A stretch of 64,000 nt of DNA from Paenibacillus sp. YN15 (GCF_003285005.1 NZ_QMFA01000002.1:124001-188000), one strand, 5' to 3'; positions 17,480 through 27,404 are shown, counted from the stretch's first letter. The notes: a model not told the origin generated them from the sequence alone. Translations and numbers: made by a program.

Positions 17480-19239
17480 ACAAACGCAGACTGTTATATT
17501 TTATCCGGAACTACCGGTTTCAGAGTTTGTTTATCCGAAATTTAGGGTTGATTTTTTTGCTGACGGTTCTCCCCTTTGCCGGCACCGCTATTGTCGTCTT
17601 CCAGCAGATGAATGAGATCGTGCAGGAAGAGATCAGCGCGGCCAACTTAAGCTCCCTGCATCGGGTGCGGGACGTGGTTGACACGTCGATCGAACAGACT
17701 GATCTGATGGCGACCAAGCTGAGCCTGCTTCCAGGTACGGAGCGGCTGATCTATTCGTCGGAGCCCGAAGAGACGTTCCGCAATGTATACAATTCCATCC
17801 TGGTGCATCTCTCCATGATGACAAGCATCTATGATTATATCGATTCCATCTATCTTTATTCGGAGCGCAACGGATATGTTGTCACCGGACAAACCGGATT
17901 GCCGGTTTCACAGCTAAAGGATCAAACCTGGCTTCCCCATCTCGCCCTGCGACAGAACAACAACCCATTCGTCATCCCCCGAAAGTTCGAGGACAAATAC
18001 CCATTCTATATCACATTGGTCAGACCCATGTATATTTACGACGAAGAGCGCAAAGGCGCCGTTCTCGTCAATATCGACATGGAGGAATTCGCCAAGACGA
18101 TCATGCGCAAGCGGGATGACAAGGAAGGCAGATTCTTCATCGTGGATGGCAGCGGGACGATACTGTTAAGCGATTACCCGAGTGACTTCATGGAGCCTTA
18201 TCATACAAGGCTGCTGTTGCGGAATGTGGAACTGACCGAAGGAAGCCGCCCGCTCCGCGTTGACGGACAGGAGTACATCATGTCCGCCGCCCGCTCGCAT
18301 ATGTTTGACTGGGTGTATATTTCGATGCTTCCGATTCAGCATTACCGCGAAAAGACGGAGGATTTGCACCGCTTCATGATCGCCTTCGGACTTGCCGGCA
18401 TCGTGGTCATTCTGGCCGTTACGTTCGTCTTGTCCGTCCGGACGTTTGCGCCGGTGCGAATGATCATGTCGGCCTTCGATGACCCGCAGAGCAAGCTCCC
18501 GGAGGAGCAGAATCATGCTGAAATACGTTATATACTCGGACATATTTCCAAATATTTATTTACCAAGAAGGAGCTTGAAAATGAATTGGAACGCCGTATC
18601 GATTTGTTGAATCAGGCGCGTTCCGTGGCACTGCAATCGCAAATCAATCCGCATTTTCTGTTCAATACGCTGGACACGGTGAAATGGATGGCCATTCGGC
18701 TGACCAAGGGGGACAACGAGGTATCCCGTATGGTGTCCTTGCTGTCCGAGTTGATGCGCCTGAGCATGAGCGGAGACGGCCATTTGGTACCGCTGCGGCA
18801 GGAAACCGAGCATGCCGGCAAGTATCTCGACATCCTCCGCCATCGGTACCGTGATAAAATACAGGTGCATTGGAACTTGCCCGAACCGCTGCTTGAATGC
18901 AAGGTCGTTCAGTTGACGCTGCAGCCGCTGATCGAAAATGCGGTGCGGCACGGCATGAAGCCAAAGCGGCATACCGGCAATATCTGGATCGAGGCGAAGA
19001 GCATCGGCTCGAATCTGATCATTGAAGTGCGGGACGATGGTGCAGGCATTCCCCCCGATGTCGTAGAGCGCTTGAACCGCGACCTCCATGAGGAAGCTAC
19101 CTTGACAGGGCAGCATATCGGCCTTCGTAATGTAAACCACCGCATTCGGCTCATCTTCGGCAGCAACTATGGTGTGACGATTGCAAGCGACGGGCAAACA
19201 GGGACGACGGTGACCATCTGGCTGCCGATGGCGTTGTAG
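17476..19239 (+). CDS. Sensor histidine kinase, YesM family
   Basis: A 587-residue membrane kinase. Membrane helices at about 20-42 and 296-318 enclose an extracellular Cache-like sensor. HAMP is followed by INPHFLFNTLDTVKWMA (H393) and the ATPase N-box LIENAVRHGM, DDGAGIP and GLRNVN motifs. It is the partner of the overlapping response regulator and stands just before the sugar ABC importer genes, so it probably controls them in response to the imported oligosaccharide. Confidence 0.94.
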   Translation: MNKRRLLYFIRNYRFQSLFIRNLGLIFLLTVLPFAGTAIVVFQQMNEIVQEEISAANLSSLHRVRDVVDTSIEQTDLMATKLSLLPGTERLIYSSEPEETFRNVYNSILVHLSMMTSIYDYIDSIYLYSERNGYVVTGQTGLPVSQLKDQTWLPHLALRQNNNPFVIPRKFEDKYPFYITLVRPMYIYDEERKGAVLVNIDMEEFAKTIMRKRDDKEGRFFIVDGSGTILLSDYPSDFMEPYHTRLLLRNVELTEGSRPLRVDGQEYIMSAARSHMFDWVYISMLPIQHYREKTEDLHRFMIAFGLAGIVVILAVTFVLSVRTFAPVRMIMSAFDDPQSKLPEEQNHAEIRYILGHISKYLFTKKELENELERRIDLLNQARSVALQSQINPHFLFNTLDTVKWMAIRLTKGDNEVSRMVSLLSELMRLSMSGDGHLVPLRQETEHAGKYLDILRHRYRDKIQVHWNLPEPLLECKVVQLTLQPLIENAVRHGMKPKRHTGNIWIEAKSIGSNLIIEVRDDGAGIPPDVVERLNRDLHEEATLTGQHIGLRNVNHRIRLIFGSNYGVTIASDGQTGTTVTIWLPMAL

Positions 19240-19342
19240 GGCCTGCGGCCAAAAAGTTAAAATAAGTTTCCATTCTTCATATCGTGCCCCTCTTCTTTCA
19301 CAACAAGTTGCAACAAGGGGGGGAATGTTGAAATTGTAGGAC

Positions 19343-19370
19343 TGAAATCGCTTTCAGACCGGGTTATAAT
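19343..19370 (+). promoter_or_regulatory. cre site and promoter of the sugar-importer operon
   Basis: TGAAATCGCTTTCA (19343-19356) fits the CcpA operator consensus TGWNANCGNTNWCA at every fixed position and is palindromic. It overlaps the -35 region of a promoter whose -10 box is TATAAT (19365-19370; CTGAAA stands 17 bases upstream). Carbon catabolite repression of the operon by CcpA is the natural reading. Confidence 0.8.
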
Positions 19371-19409
19371 ACGGATGAAACCGATTAAGAGAGGGGATAA
19401 CCAACATTG

Positions 19410-20990
19410 ATGAACAGATGGGGATGGAAATCCGGGGTTGGGTTATGTCTGGTGGTTGCTTTGCTTCTGACTGGTTGCGCAGGTGAATCGTCGCAGGGAA
19501 TTTCCAATTCTGCTGCGCCGGTAAATTCGGGACAACCGGCAAAAGACGATGCGCCGAAGCTGGAGCCGGCCACCTTGAAGTGGCTTCTGCCGGGAGACAA
19601 AATGAAAGACTCGGCATTGGTGTGGAAGGAGTTTAACAAGCAGCTGCAAGCCTATTTGCCGAATACAACAGTGGAATTCGAGTATGTTCCTTCTTCGGAG
19701 TATAAGGAGAAGTGGCAATTGATTGCCGCATCGGGCGAACAGGTGGATATTGCCTGGACGGGATGGCTGGTCTCATTCACCGAGGAAGTGAATAAAGGCG
19801 CATACTTGGCGCTGGACGATCTGATTGGGAAATACGGAAAAGATATCCTGGGGGAGGTGCCCGAGTACGTTCTCGATCTTGGCAAGGTGGGCGGCCGGAC
19901 ATACTCCGTGCCAAGTTATAAGGACATGGTCGATCTGAAAATCGGCATGAGAACCCATAAAGAGCTTGCGGAAAAGTACTGGGATTATGAGAAGGCGGAG
20001 AAAGTATTTTTCTCGCGGGAAGACCGCGTGCTTCGAGAGGAAGATTACGACATCCTCGAAGGGTATATGGCCAGGCTGAAGGAAGCCGGTGAATTGCGCA
20101 AAGGGATCAGCGATGTGAATTTATACTCCATGGTTTTAGGCATTAATCTTGGAGGACAATTCTCCGTATTGCATGAAGATGAAACATATACGGTAAACAT
20201 ACGGCAGGAAACTCCGGGTGCGAAGCTGTATTTTGACAAGATGGCGGATTGGTTTGCCAAAGGGTATGTCCGCGAGGATGTGCTCAGCAATAAGAACAGA
20301 CGGCAGGACGAAGGCAGGGTAGATGGCTACACGCTATGGTTCCAGACCAACTTCAAAGGGCAGTCCGAGAAGGAAACCGCAGTGGCGGGCTTCCCTATCG
20401 AAGTGATTCCCGTGGAGAAGGATTGGCGGATCAGCACGTTGAACGCGAGCTCGGCTACGGTTATCCCGAGAACGGCGAAGCATCCGGAGCGGGCGATGAT
20501 GCTGATCAACCTGATGAACACGGAGCGGGGCAAGGACCTGATGAATTTGCTCGTTCATGGAATCGAAGGTGTCCATTATAACAAAATTGGGGAGAACCGT
20601 ATTGAACTGTTGAGGGGAGGGGACGGGGCTGTCAATTACCGCCTTGACCGGTTTATCCCGGGGAACATGCTGATTACGTACGACACGACTTCGGATCTCG
20701 AAGGCTTCAGCAGCTACATCAAGAATGAAGTCAACGGCACCGCCATCGTTCATCCGCTCGTCGGCATGAAGGTGGACACCGGCAAGATCAGCACGGAGCT
20801 CGCTCAGGTCAACGCGATCTACTCGGAATACAGCGGACTGGCACTCGGCGCGTTGCCGAATCACGAGGTGCTCTATAAGGAAATGATCAACAAGATGTAT
20901 GCGTCCGGGGCGGAGAAAGTGAAGCGGGAGCTGCAACGGCAAGTGGATGAATATTTGAAATCCAAGGGCATTGCCGTTCCGGCCCGATAA
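19410..20990 (+). CDS. ABC transporter sugar-binding lipoprotein
   Basis: A 526-residue extracellular solute-binding protein of family 1 size as found with LplB/YtcP permeases. A signal peptide ends in a lipobox (LLLTGCAGESS), so it is anchored to the membrane by lipid. The mature protein has the two-lobed binding fold (TLKWLLPGDKMKDSALVWKE; VDIAWTGWLVSFTEEVN). ATG 19410 follows GAGAGGGGAT. The two permeases follow. No ATPase gene is present, as is usual for this group, which share one MsmX-type ATPase. Confidence 0.92.
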   Translation: MNRWGWKSGVGLCLVVALLLTGCAGESSQGISNSAAPVNSGQPAKDDAPKLEPATLKWLLPGDKMKDSALVWKEFNKQLQAYLPNTTVEFEYVPSSEYKEKWQLIAASGEQVDIAWTGWLVSFTEEVNKGAYLALDDLIGKYGKDILGEVPEYVLDLGKVGGRTYSVPSYKDMVDLKIGMRTHKELAEKYWDYEKAEKVFFSREDRVLREEDYDILEGYMARLKEAGELRKGISDVNLYSMVLGINLGGQFSVLHEDETYTVNIRQETPGAKLYFDKMADWFAKGYVREDVLSNKNRRQDEGRVDGYTLWFQTNFKGQSEKETAVAGFPIEVIPVEKDWRISTLNASSATVIPRTAKHPERAMMLINLMNTERGKDLMNLLVHGIEGVHYNKIGENRIELLRGGDGAVNYRLDRFIPGNMLITYDTTSDLEGFSSYIKNEVNGTAIVHPLVGMKVDTGKISTELAQVNAIYSEYSGLALGALPNHEVLYKEMINKMYASGAEKVKRELQRQVDEYLKSKGIAVPAR

Positions 20991-21073
20991 ACGGATAGAG
21001 CCTTCCAAGAAGATAGCCGGTGAGAGCCGGCTGTCTCTTTATCGGGGAGGAACGATCAGAAGGAGAGAATCAC

Positions 21074-22042
21074 ATGCAAAGACACGAAACGACGACGGCT
21101 CGAATTCCAGCCTCCGGCGTGCGCCGGTGGACAAACCGGGGCAAGCATATCGCCAGGGATAACAGGCTGCTGTTCCTGCTCGCTTTGCCGGCGCTCCTCT
21201 ATTTTTTCATTTTTAACTATCTCCCCATGTTTGGCGTCATTCTGGCCTTCAAGGATTATAAATACCATCTTGGCATTCTGGGGAGCGAGTGGATTGGTCT
21301 AAAGAATTTCGAATTTTTCATGACTTCCCTTGACGCATGGAGAATTACACGAAATACGGTTGGCTACAGCGTTCTCTTTATTATTGTTGGAACCACGGCG
21401 CAGCTCTTGATCTCCCTCTTGTTGTTTGAAATTCGCAACCGCTTTGCGATGAAGTATTATCAGACGACAATGATTTTTCCTACATTCGTATCCTGGGTGC
21501 TTGTCGGATATATTAGTTATTCGCTGTTCAATCCGAGTCTGGGGATATTGAATCAAGTCATTACCTTCTTTGGAATGGAGAAAATCAATTGGTATGCGAG
21601 CCCCGGGGTATGGCCGTTCATTCTGACGTTCGCGAACCTGTGGAAGGGGGTCGGACTGGGGAGTGTCATCTACTATGCCGCTTTAATGGGCGTTGACCAG
21701 GAAATGTACGAGGCTGCCAAGATCGACGGCGCCAATCGTTGGCAGCAGATGCTGCGTATCTCTTTGCCTGCCCTCACTCCCATCATCACCATTTTGACCA
21801 TCCTGGCCATCGGCGATATTTTGGGCGGGGATTTCGGGTTGTTCTATCAAATCCCGCGGGATGTCGGCATGCTGTACTCGACGACAGATATTGTCGAAAC
21901 GTACGTATTCCGTGGACTTCGGAACGGAAACATCGGGATGACAGCTGCGGTTGGATTGCTTCAGTCAGCCGTCGGGCTCGTTCTTATTATCTCAGCCAAC
22001 ACGCTGGTGCGAATGATCAACAAAGAGAATGCGTTGTTCTAA
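21074..22042 (+). CDS. ABC transporter permease (LplB-like)
   Basis: A 322-residue inner-membrane permease with six predicted helices and the EAA loop EAAKIDGANRWQQMLRISLP (about 216-235). ATG 21074 is chosen because AAGGAGAG stands seven bases before it; the frame is open 54 bases further upstream. NYLPMFGVILAFKDYK is typical of LplB-type permeases for complex oligosaccharides. It is the first of the two permeases that pair with the lipoprotein. Confidence 0.93.
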   Translation: MQRHETTTARIPASGVRRWTNRGKHIARDNRLLFLLALPALLYFFIFNYLPMFGVILAFKDYKYHLGILGSEWIGLKNFEFFMTSLDAWRITRNTVGYSVLFIIVGTTAQLLISLLLFEIRNRFAMKYYQTTMIFPTFVSWVLVGYISYSLFNPSLGILNQVITFFGMEKINWYASPGVWPFILTFANLWKGVGLGSVIYYAALMGVDQEMYEAAKIDGANRWQQMLRISLPALTPIITILTILAIGDILGGDFGLFYQIPRDVGMLYSTTDIVETYVFRGLRNGNIGMTAAVGLLQSAVGLVLIISANTLVRMINKENALF

Positions 22043-22055
22043 GGAGGCCACTCGC

Positions 22056-22934
22056 TTGCAATCCAATAAAGCGGTCATTGCGTTTCATATCTTCTTTATT
22101 TTGTTTTCCCTGCTGTTCGTGCTCCCGTTCCTGTTGATCATCGCGATTTCCCTGTCCAACGAGGAAGACATTATGAGGCTCGGCTACCGCTTGATCCCGG
22201 AGCACTTTGACTTTACCGCTTACCGCATCGTGTTTGAAAATCCGGATCAAATTTTAAACTCTTATATGATTACCGGGGCACAGGCGTTCCTCGGCACATT
22301 TCTGAGCGTGCTGGTGATGTCCATGTGCGCGTATCCTTTATCACGGACAGCGTTCCGGTGGAGATCGCCGATTTCGTTTTACATTTTTTTTACGATGTTG
22401 TTCAGCGGCGGCTTGATTCCTTCCTACATCTTGATCACGCAATATTTGCATATGGGCAATACGTTCTGGGTGTATGTCATACCCGGGCTGGCGAGCGCCT
22501 TTCATATCATTATTTTCCGGACGTTCTTCCAAGGCCTGCCTTATGAAATCGTCGAATCCGCCAAGATGGACGGCGCGAATGAGTTTCGCATTTATTGGCA
22601 GCTCATCCTGCCGCTGTCAAAGCCGGTGCTCGCTACATTGTCCTTGCTCGGCGTATTGGGCCGGTGGAACGAATGGTTTCGGGCGCTGGTATATATCCGG
22701 GACGAGGAGCTGTATACGCTTCAGTATTTGCTGCAGCGTATCTTGATGCAAGCGGAATTCATTGAACAGATGGCGGATGTCATGCCGGCGGGATACGGGG
22801 AAAACTTCAAGATTCCAACGGAAACAGTTCGCTTCGCCATGGCGATTGTGGCGGCGGGACCGCTGCTGTTCGTCTTTCCCTTCTTCCAGAAATACTTTGT
22901 AAAAGGGCTGACGATCGGCAGTGTGAAAGGATAA
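22056..22934 (+). CDS. ABC transporter permease (YtcP-like)
   Basis: A 292-residue permease with six helices and the EAA-type loop ESAKMDGANEFRIYWQLILP. A TTG start at 22056 is preferred: AAGGAGG stands eight bases before it, and an ATG at 22029 would lie inside the end of the upstream permease without a ribosome site. It ends in FVKGLTIGSVKG, the typical tail of this family. It forms the importer channel with the previous gene. Confidence 0.92.
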   Translation: MQSNKAVIAFHIFFILFSLLFVLPFLLIIAISLSNEEDIMRLGYRLIPEHFDFTAYRIVFENPDQILNSYMITGAQAFLGTFLSVLVMSMCAYPLSRTAFRWRSPISFYIFFTMLFSGGLIPSYILITQYLHMGNTFWVYVIPGLASAFHIIIFRTFFQGLPYEIVESAKMDGANEFRIYWQLILPLSKPVLATLSLLGVLGRWNEWFRALVYIRDEELYTLQYLLQRILMQAEFIEQMADVMPAGYGENFKIPTETVRFAMAIVAAGPLLFVFPFFQKYFVKGLTIGSVKG

Positions 22935-22967
22935 GTTTCATTCCATGATGAAATGGAGGAGAATGAT

Positions 22968-25697
22968 TTGCTGAAGAAGGTTTCCATGTTGGTGGCCGCA
23001 GCGATGCTTGCCGGTGTATGCCTCATTGGGCAAGGAATGGTAAAACCGTACGTCTCGTATGCGTCAGGAGGAAAAATCGCGCTGACAACGGCCATGGTGG
23101 TGAACGAGGGCGGGAACGGCGACGCCGGAATGCTCGTCGATGAGCAGACGGCGGCTGGTGATCCGAAGAACGGCGCCGGAGGCAATCCGACCACGAAGTG
23201 GTTCCCCGGCTGGAATTCCAGCTCTTACCCGGCAAGCGCCTATATTGACCTGGGACAGCCGTATGACATTACGGATATTTATCTGTATGACGCCAACGGC
23301 ATCAATAACTTCATTGTCGAAGCCGGCAGTCCGGACGTTTGGACGCATCTGTTCACCGATGAGCTGAAGCAATACAATAGCTGGAAGGCTCATCCCGTGT
23401 CGGTGCAGACACGGTATATCCGGGTGACGATGACAGGCGCCACCGCGAATGTGGCCGAGATCGTGCTGTATGGCAACCCGGCCGGTGGAGCGGGAGATAC
23501 CATAGCGCCGGCGGATATCGCGGACCTGTCCGCCGTGCCGCTGACAGCCGGCTCTGTTGCGCTGAGCTGGACGGCGCCGGGCGATGACGGGACGTCCGGG
23601 ACCGCTGATGCGTACGACGTCCGCTACAGTACCTCGGCGATTACGTCTGCCAACTGGACGTTGGCGCTGCAGGCCGTTGGAGAACCGGCTCCGCAGGCAG
23701 CGGGTAGCGCGGAGAGCTTCGCCGTGACGGGCCTGCTTCCCAACACGACATATTATTTCGCTGTAAAGACGAAGGACGAAGCAGGGAACGAATCGGGCTT
23801 GTCCAACGTGGTGTCCGCCTCGACGGCATCCAGCCCGGTTTCCGCCAAGCTCAGTCTGGCGGGCGCCACGATTATCGACATGATCGGCACAGGCAGCGCC
23901 TCAGCGCTGTTCGACGAGCAGTCGGCGGCGGGCGATCCGCGGGCCGGTTCGGGCGGCAGTCCGGCAACGCCATGGGCTCCAGGTTATACCAGCTGGTTCT
24001 ATCCCGCCGATGCGGTTATCGATCTCGGTGTCGGCCATGTCATTACGGATATCTACTTGTACGATGCGAACAACTCCGGCAGCTTCAAGGTCGAGAGCTG
24101 GGAGAACGGCCAATGGACCGAGCTGTTCACCGATAACATGGGGAGCTATAATGCTTGGAAGCGGCATACCGTCAATACGCAAACCCGGTATTTGCGGGTT
24201 ACTATGATCACCGCAGGCGCAATCGCGAAGGAAATGGTCGTTTATGGATACGCACTTGGCACGCCGATTGTGCCGAATCCGGTGCCGCATGTGCCAACGG
24301 TAACGATGGATAAGCTGATCGGCATCAACGCATTCGTTGACGACCCGTTGGACAAAATGCAGGTCGCCGGTACGGTTCGGGAGTACCACAACTGGATCTG
24401 GGACGCGGGCGGCGGTCCGGCTTATCCCGATACAGATCACAAGTTTAATCCGAGTTATGCGGGCGGCGGATGGAACTTCGACGCTTACTACGACACGCTG
24501 AACGACGCGGAGATCGACGTTTTTCCCGCTCTGAAGGAGAACGTGTATTGGATCAGCAATGGAGCATTTCATAGAGAGGGCAAGCCGGTGTTCGCGGGCG
24601 AAGATCCTGAGGACCCGCTCTCCTACGCAGAACGTGGGGACTATATGTATCAATTCGCGGCCCGATATGGCAGCACGGGGGTGCCGGCCTCCAATCTTAA
24701 GTTAGCTTCCGGCCAGCAGCCGCTGACGGGACTTGGGCTTATCGAATATTTCGAGAACTGGAATGAGCAGGACAAGACGTGGGAAGGAAGAAGCGGGTAC
24801 TTCAAGCCCTTCGAATACGCTGCGATGGCGAGCGCTTCGTACGATGGCCATATGGGCGCGCTCAGCGGCACGCACGGACTGAAGAATGCTGATCCCAACG
24901 CCAAGATGGTGATGGGCGGTCTTGCCGGCATTGATCTCGATTATATCCGGGGCATTAAGCTCTGGTCCGATCTGAACCGCGGCGGGGATGTGCCGTTTGA
25001 CGTCATCAATGTGCACACATATGCGCGGGGCAGCAACGGCGGTATCAGTCCTGAGCAGTTCAATTTGAAGGGAAGGCTCGCGGAGCTTGTCGATTACCGG
25101 AACCGGTATATGCCGGGCAAGGAGGTATGGCTCTCCGAATTCGGCTATGATACGAATCCCGGCTCTCCGCAGCGCGCTCCAGCGATTGGATCATTCTCTG
25201 CCGAAGAGGTGCAGGGTCAGTGGCTGGTCCGCTCCTTCCTTGAGATCGCCGCGGCCGGCGTTGACCGCGCGACGATGTACATGCTGCGCGACGTTGACGG
25301 CGAATTGGCAACGCAATATTCATCCTCCGGCCTGGTCACGAAATACGGTGAATGGACGCCAAAGACGTCGTGGTATTACGTCTATACGCTAAAAAATGCG
25401 CTCTCCGGCATGACGTTCCTCGGCGAGCAAGCGTCTGGCAACGCCAACGTAAAGGTGTATAAATTCAAGAATGCTGCAGGCGGCGGCGCGTATGTTGTAT
25501 GGGCGCCAACCAGCAGCCAGACCACCGTGAACAACTATGAGCTGACACTGCAGGGCAGGCCGGGGAATGCAACGAAGATCGAGATGGCGGACGGGGATAC
25601 GGACGGCGTCTCCTCGGCGCTGACCATCTCCGGCGGCAAGGTAAGCGTGAACGTCAGCGAACGGCCGATCTTTATCCAAGTCGATTCGATTCAATAA
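22968..25697 (+). CDS. Large secreted glycoside hydrolase (clan GH-A type) with discoidin and FN3 modules
   Basis: A 909-residue exported enzyme. Signal peptide (1-30), discoidin-like carbohydrate-binding domain (about 35-170), fibronectin type III domain (180-275), second discoidin-like domain (285-420), catalytic TIM barrel (435-830) and a small beta domain. The likely acid/base is E600 in FENWNEQDK and the nucleophile E724 in WLSEFGYDT, the clan GH-A pattern. I cannot name the family or substrate. TTG 22968 is chosen because TGGAGGAGA lies just upstream. It is the last gene of the importer operon, so its product is probably the sugar that is imported. Confidence 0.85.
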   Translation: MLKKVSMLVAAAMLAGVCLIGQGMVKPYVSYASGGKIALTTAMVVNEGGNGDAGMLVDEQTAAGDPKNGAGGNPTTKWFPGWNSSSYPASAYIDLGQPYDITDIYLYDANGINNFIVEAGSPDVWTHLFTDELKQYNSWKAHPVSVQTRYIRVTMTGATANVAEIVLYGNPAGGAGDTIAPADIADLSAVPLTAGSVALSWTAPGDDGTSGTADAYDVRYSTSAITSANWTLALQAVGEPAPQAAGSAESFAVTGLLPNTTYYFAVKTKDEAGNESGLSNVVSASTASSPVSAKLSLAGATIIDMIGTGSASALFDEQSAAGDPRAGSGGSPATPWAPGYTSWFYPADAVIDLGVGHVITDIYLYDANNSGSFKVESWENGQWTELFTDNMGSYNAWKRHTVNTQTRYLRVTMITAGAIAKEMVVYGYALGTPIVPNPVPHVPTVTMDKLIGINAFVDDPLDKMQVAGTVREYHNWIWDAGGGPAYPDTDHKFNPSYAGGGWNFDAYYDTLNDAEIDVFPALKENVYWISNGAFHREGKPVFAGEDPEDPLSYAERGDYMYQFAARYGSTGVPASNLKLASGQQPLTGLGLIEYFENWNEQDKTWEGRSGYFKPFEYAAMASASYDGHMGALSGTHGLKNADPNAKMVMGGLAGIDLDYIRGIKLWSDLNRGGDVPFDVINVHTYARGSNGGISPEQFNLKGRLAELVDYRNRYMPGKEVWLSEFGYDTNPGSPQRAPAIGSFSAEEVQGQWLVRSFLEIAAAGVDRATMYMLRDVDGELATQYSSSGLVTKYGEWTPKTSWYYVYTLKNALSGMTFLGEQASGNANVKVYKFKNAAGGGAYVVWAPTSSQTTVNNYELTLQGRPGNATKIEMADGDTDGVSSALTISGGKVSVNVSERPIFIQVDSIQ

Positions 25698-25702
25698 AGA
25701 GC

Positions 25703-25801
25703 CAGCGCAATCGGCGCCTGTTGTCATTGGCGTAGAACATAAACCAAACTGCCGGAAATCGGCGGTTTGGTTTTTTTCATGGATTGACAAGAATAAAGCT
25801 T
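25703..25801 (+). repeat. coaW 3'-end repeat, partial copy (R2)
   Basis: Begins six bases after the stop of the secreted glycosidase with the last 30 or so bases of coaW, then the full terminator and 24 bases of downstream sequence (CATGGATTGACAAGAATAAAGCTT). It supplies the terminator of the glycosidase operon. Confidence 0.85.
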
Positions 25802-25947
25802 TTTGTTGCTCGAATGCAGGATATTTTGAGACTTGTGCCCTACCCTACGATCCTGAAATCCCGCTGATTTATATGGCCGAACAGCCGATCCAGCTTCTGG
25901 AGGATTCTCGTCCTTCGGAACCGATCTTCCCTTATTTTTGGGATTGA
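25801..25947 (+). pseudogene. C-terminal gene remnant after R2
   Basis: An open frame that enters from the repeat and ends at 25947 reads CSNAGYFETCALPYDPEIPL and IYMAEQPIQLLEDSRPSEPI then FPYFWD. It has protein-like composition but no start codon or ribosome site. It is probably the tail of a gene cut by the rearrangement at R2. The family is not recognised. Confidence 0.35.
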
Positions 25948-25962
25948 AGATAAGTATACTGC

Positions 25963-27123
25963 CTAGATAGAATCCAGAGCTTCTGTCTCCCGGACTATTT
26001 TGCCGGACCGGTCAATATAAGTCCAAACTCCGTTTTTCTGGACAATGGCCAGGCCCCCGCGGAATTCAGATAAGGTAGAATAGTCATACTGGGGTTCGAT
26101 CACCCAGTTGCCGTCTTGATTTATAAATCCGTACCGGCCGTTTTGTTCTGCGAAGGAGAGACCCTCCTTGAAGGAGGTGGCAAAAGCCATAGTAATAGGA
26201 AGCTTGATTTCTCCGTTGGGAAGGATAAAACCGTATTTTCCATCCTGGCGAACCAGAGCAAGACCATTCGAGAAGGACTCGGCAAATTCAAATTGCGTCG
26301 GGATAACCACCCGGCCTTCCAGATCGATGAAGCCAAATCCGCCTGTATCTTTTACACTTGCAAGACATTCTTGGAAGCTGGCTGCATCCTCATATTGGAA
26401 TGGAATTTTCATACTGCCGTCTTTAGCAATAAACCCCCATTTCCCTTCCTTCTTTACGGCAGCCATACCTAGTGAAAAGTAGGTGCCCTTTTCGTACACC
26501 GGTGGTACGATCCATTCCCCGTTTACATTGATATATCCGCTTTTTCCACTAAAGAGTTCTACCAAAGCCATGCCCTCATAAAAATCTTGCAGCAAGGCTG
26601 CTTCTTTGGTGACTTGATTCAGTACCTGCTCTCCTTTGGTATTCATGTAAGTCATCCATATTCCCGTCGAAAGAATAGCCATTCCGTTATGGAAGGGCCC
26701 TACATTTTCCTTATTTCCATCTCGCTCCACAACTATGTCCCCACGGACATTGATAAGCTGCAGCTTATTATTGATATACACAGTTGCCAACTCATCGGAA
26801 AAATCGGTTGCATAATCATACTTGGGAGGAATAACAGTAGTTCCGTCAGCTTGAAAATACCCCCATTTTCCGTCTTGGCGAAACCGGAACAGGTTCTTCG
26901 TTTGCTCTGATGCGACAGGCTGGCTGCACCCAACCGCTATCTCAGCGGGAGTAGGCGCAGCAGTTGGAGTCTGTACAGCGGTTCCGTTAGCGGTTGTTAC
27001 CACTGAGGGAGAAGGAGTCTGCTCCTTGGTATTTGCGGCTACGTCCGGTTCACTAGAATTGCACCCGTTCAACATGGTGAACAGGAGAAATAGCAAGGGA
27101 ATGACTGGAATGAATTTCAACAT
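25963..27123 (-). CDS. WG-repeat lipoprotein
   Basis: A 386-residue exported lipoprotein: signal peptide with lipobox (LFTMLNGCNSSEPD), a Thr/Pro-rich linker to about residue 75, then about nine WG repeats (FRQDGKWGYFQADG, KKEGKWGFIAKDGSM, RQDGKYGFILPNGEI, EQNGRYGFINQDGNW). WG-repeat proteins are thought to form beta-propeller-like binding surfaces; the ligand is unknown. ATG 27123 follows GGAAGGG; the frame is open upstream but lacks a site. It lies between R2 and R3 on the opposite strand from its neighbours. Confidence 0.88.
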   Translation of the reverse strand: MLKFIPVIPLLFLLFTMLNGCNSSEPDVAANTKEQTPSPSVVTTANGTAVQTPTAAPTPAEIAVGCSQPVASEQTKNLFRFRQDGKWGYFQADGTTVIPPKYDYATDFSDELATVYINNKLQLINVRGDIVVERDGNKENVGPFHNGMAILSTGIWMTYMNTKGEQVLNQVTKEAALLQDFYEGMALVELFSGKSGYINVNGEWIVPPVYEKGTYFSLGMAAVKKEGKWGFIAKDGSMKIPFQYEDAASFQECLASVKDTGGFGFIDLEGRVVIPTQFEFAESFSNGLALVRQDGKYGFILPNGEIKLPITMAFATSFKEGLSFAEQNGRYGFINQDGNWVIEPQYDYSTLSEFRGGLAIVQKNGVWTYIDRSGKIVRETEALDSI

Positions 27124-27220
27124 GACCCTTCCTTTTTGGATGTAATAGGAGAAGCCAAGCAATCCTTTTCGAATTGTCGTAGCTAGATTATTAGTTTTTT
27201 GATCCACTGTACCCGATAAA

Positions 27221-27402
27221 CTAATTAAAGACGTAGAAATTTTTACCAAAGGCATTGGCAATTTTGCTTGGATAAACAATCATTGGGTCATTTCCGGAAA
27301 AATAATATTTCCCACCAGAACTATTGTTTGGAGACCAATTCACATTAGCCATCATAACGGTATATGGATCAGACTGCAAGTAACCCCGCGACCCTGTTCT
27401 CA
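27221..27402 (-). pseudogene. C-terminal gene remnant cut by R3
   Basis: The minus strand encodes YLQSDPYTVMMANVNWSPNN, then YYFSGNDPMIVYPSKIANAF and GKNFYVFN with a stop. The N-terminal part is replaced at about 27404 by the coaW repeat R3, so the gene was truncated by the duplication or insertion. The family is not recognised. Confidence 0.45.
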
Positions 27403-27404
27403 AA

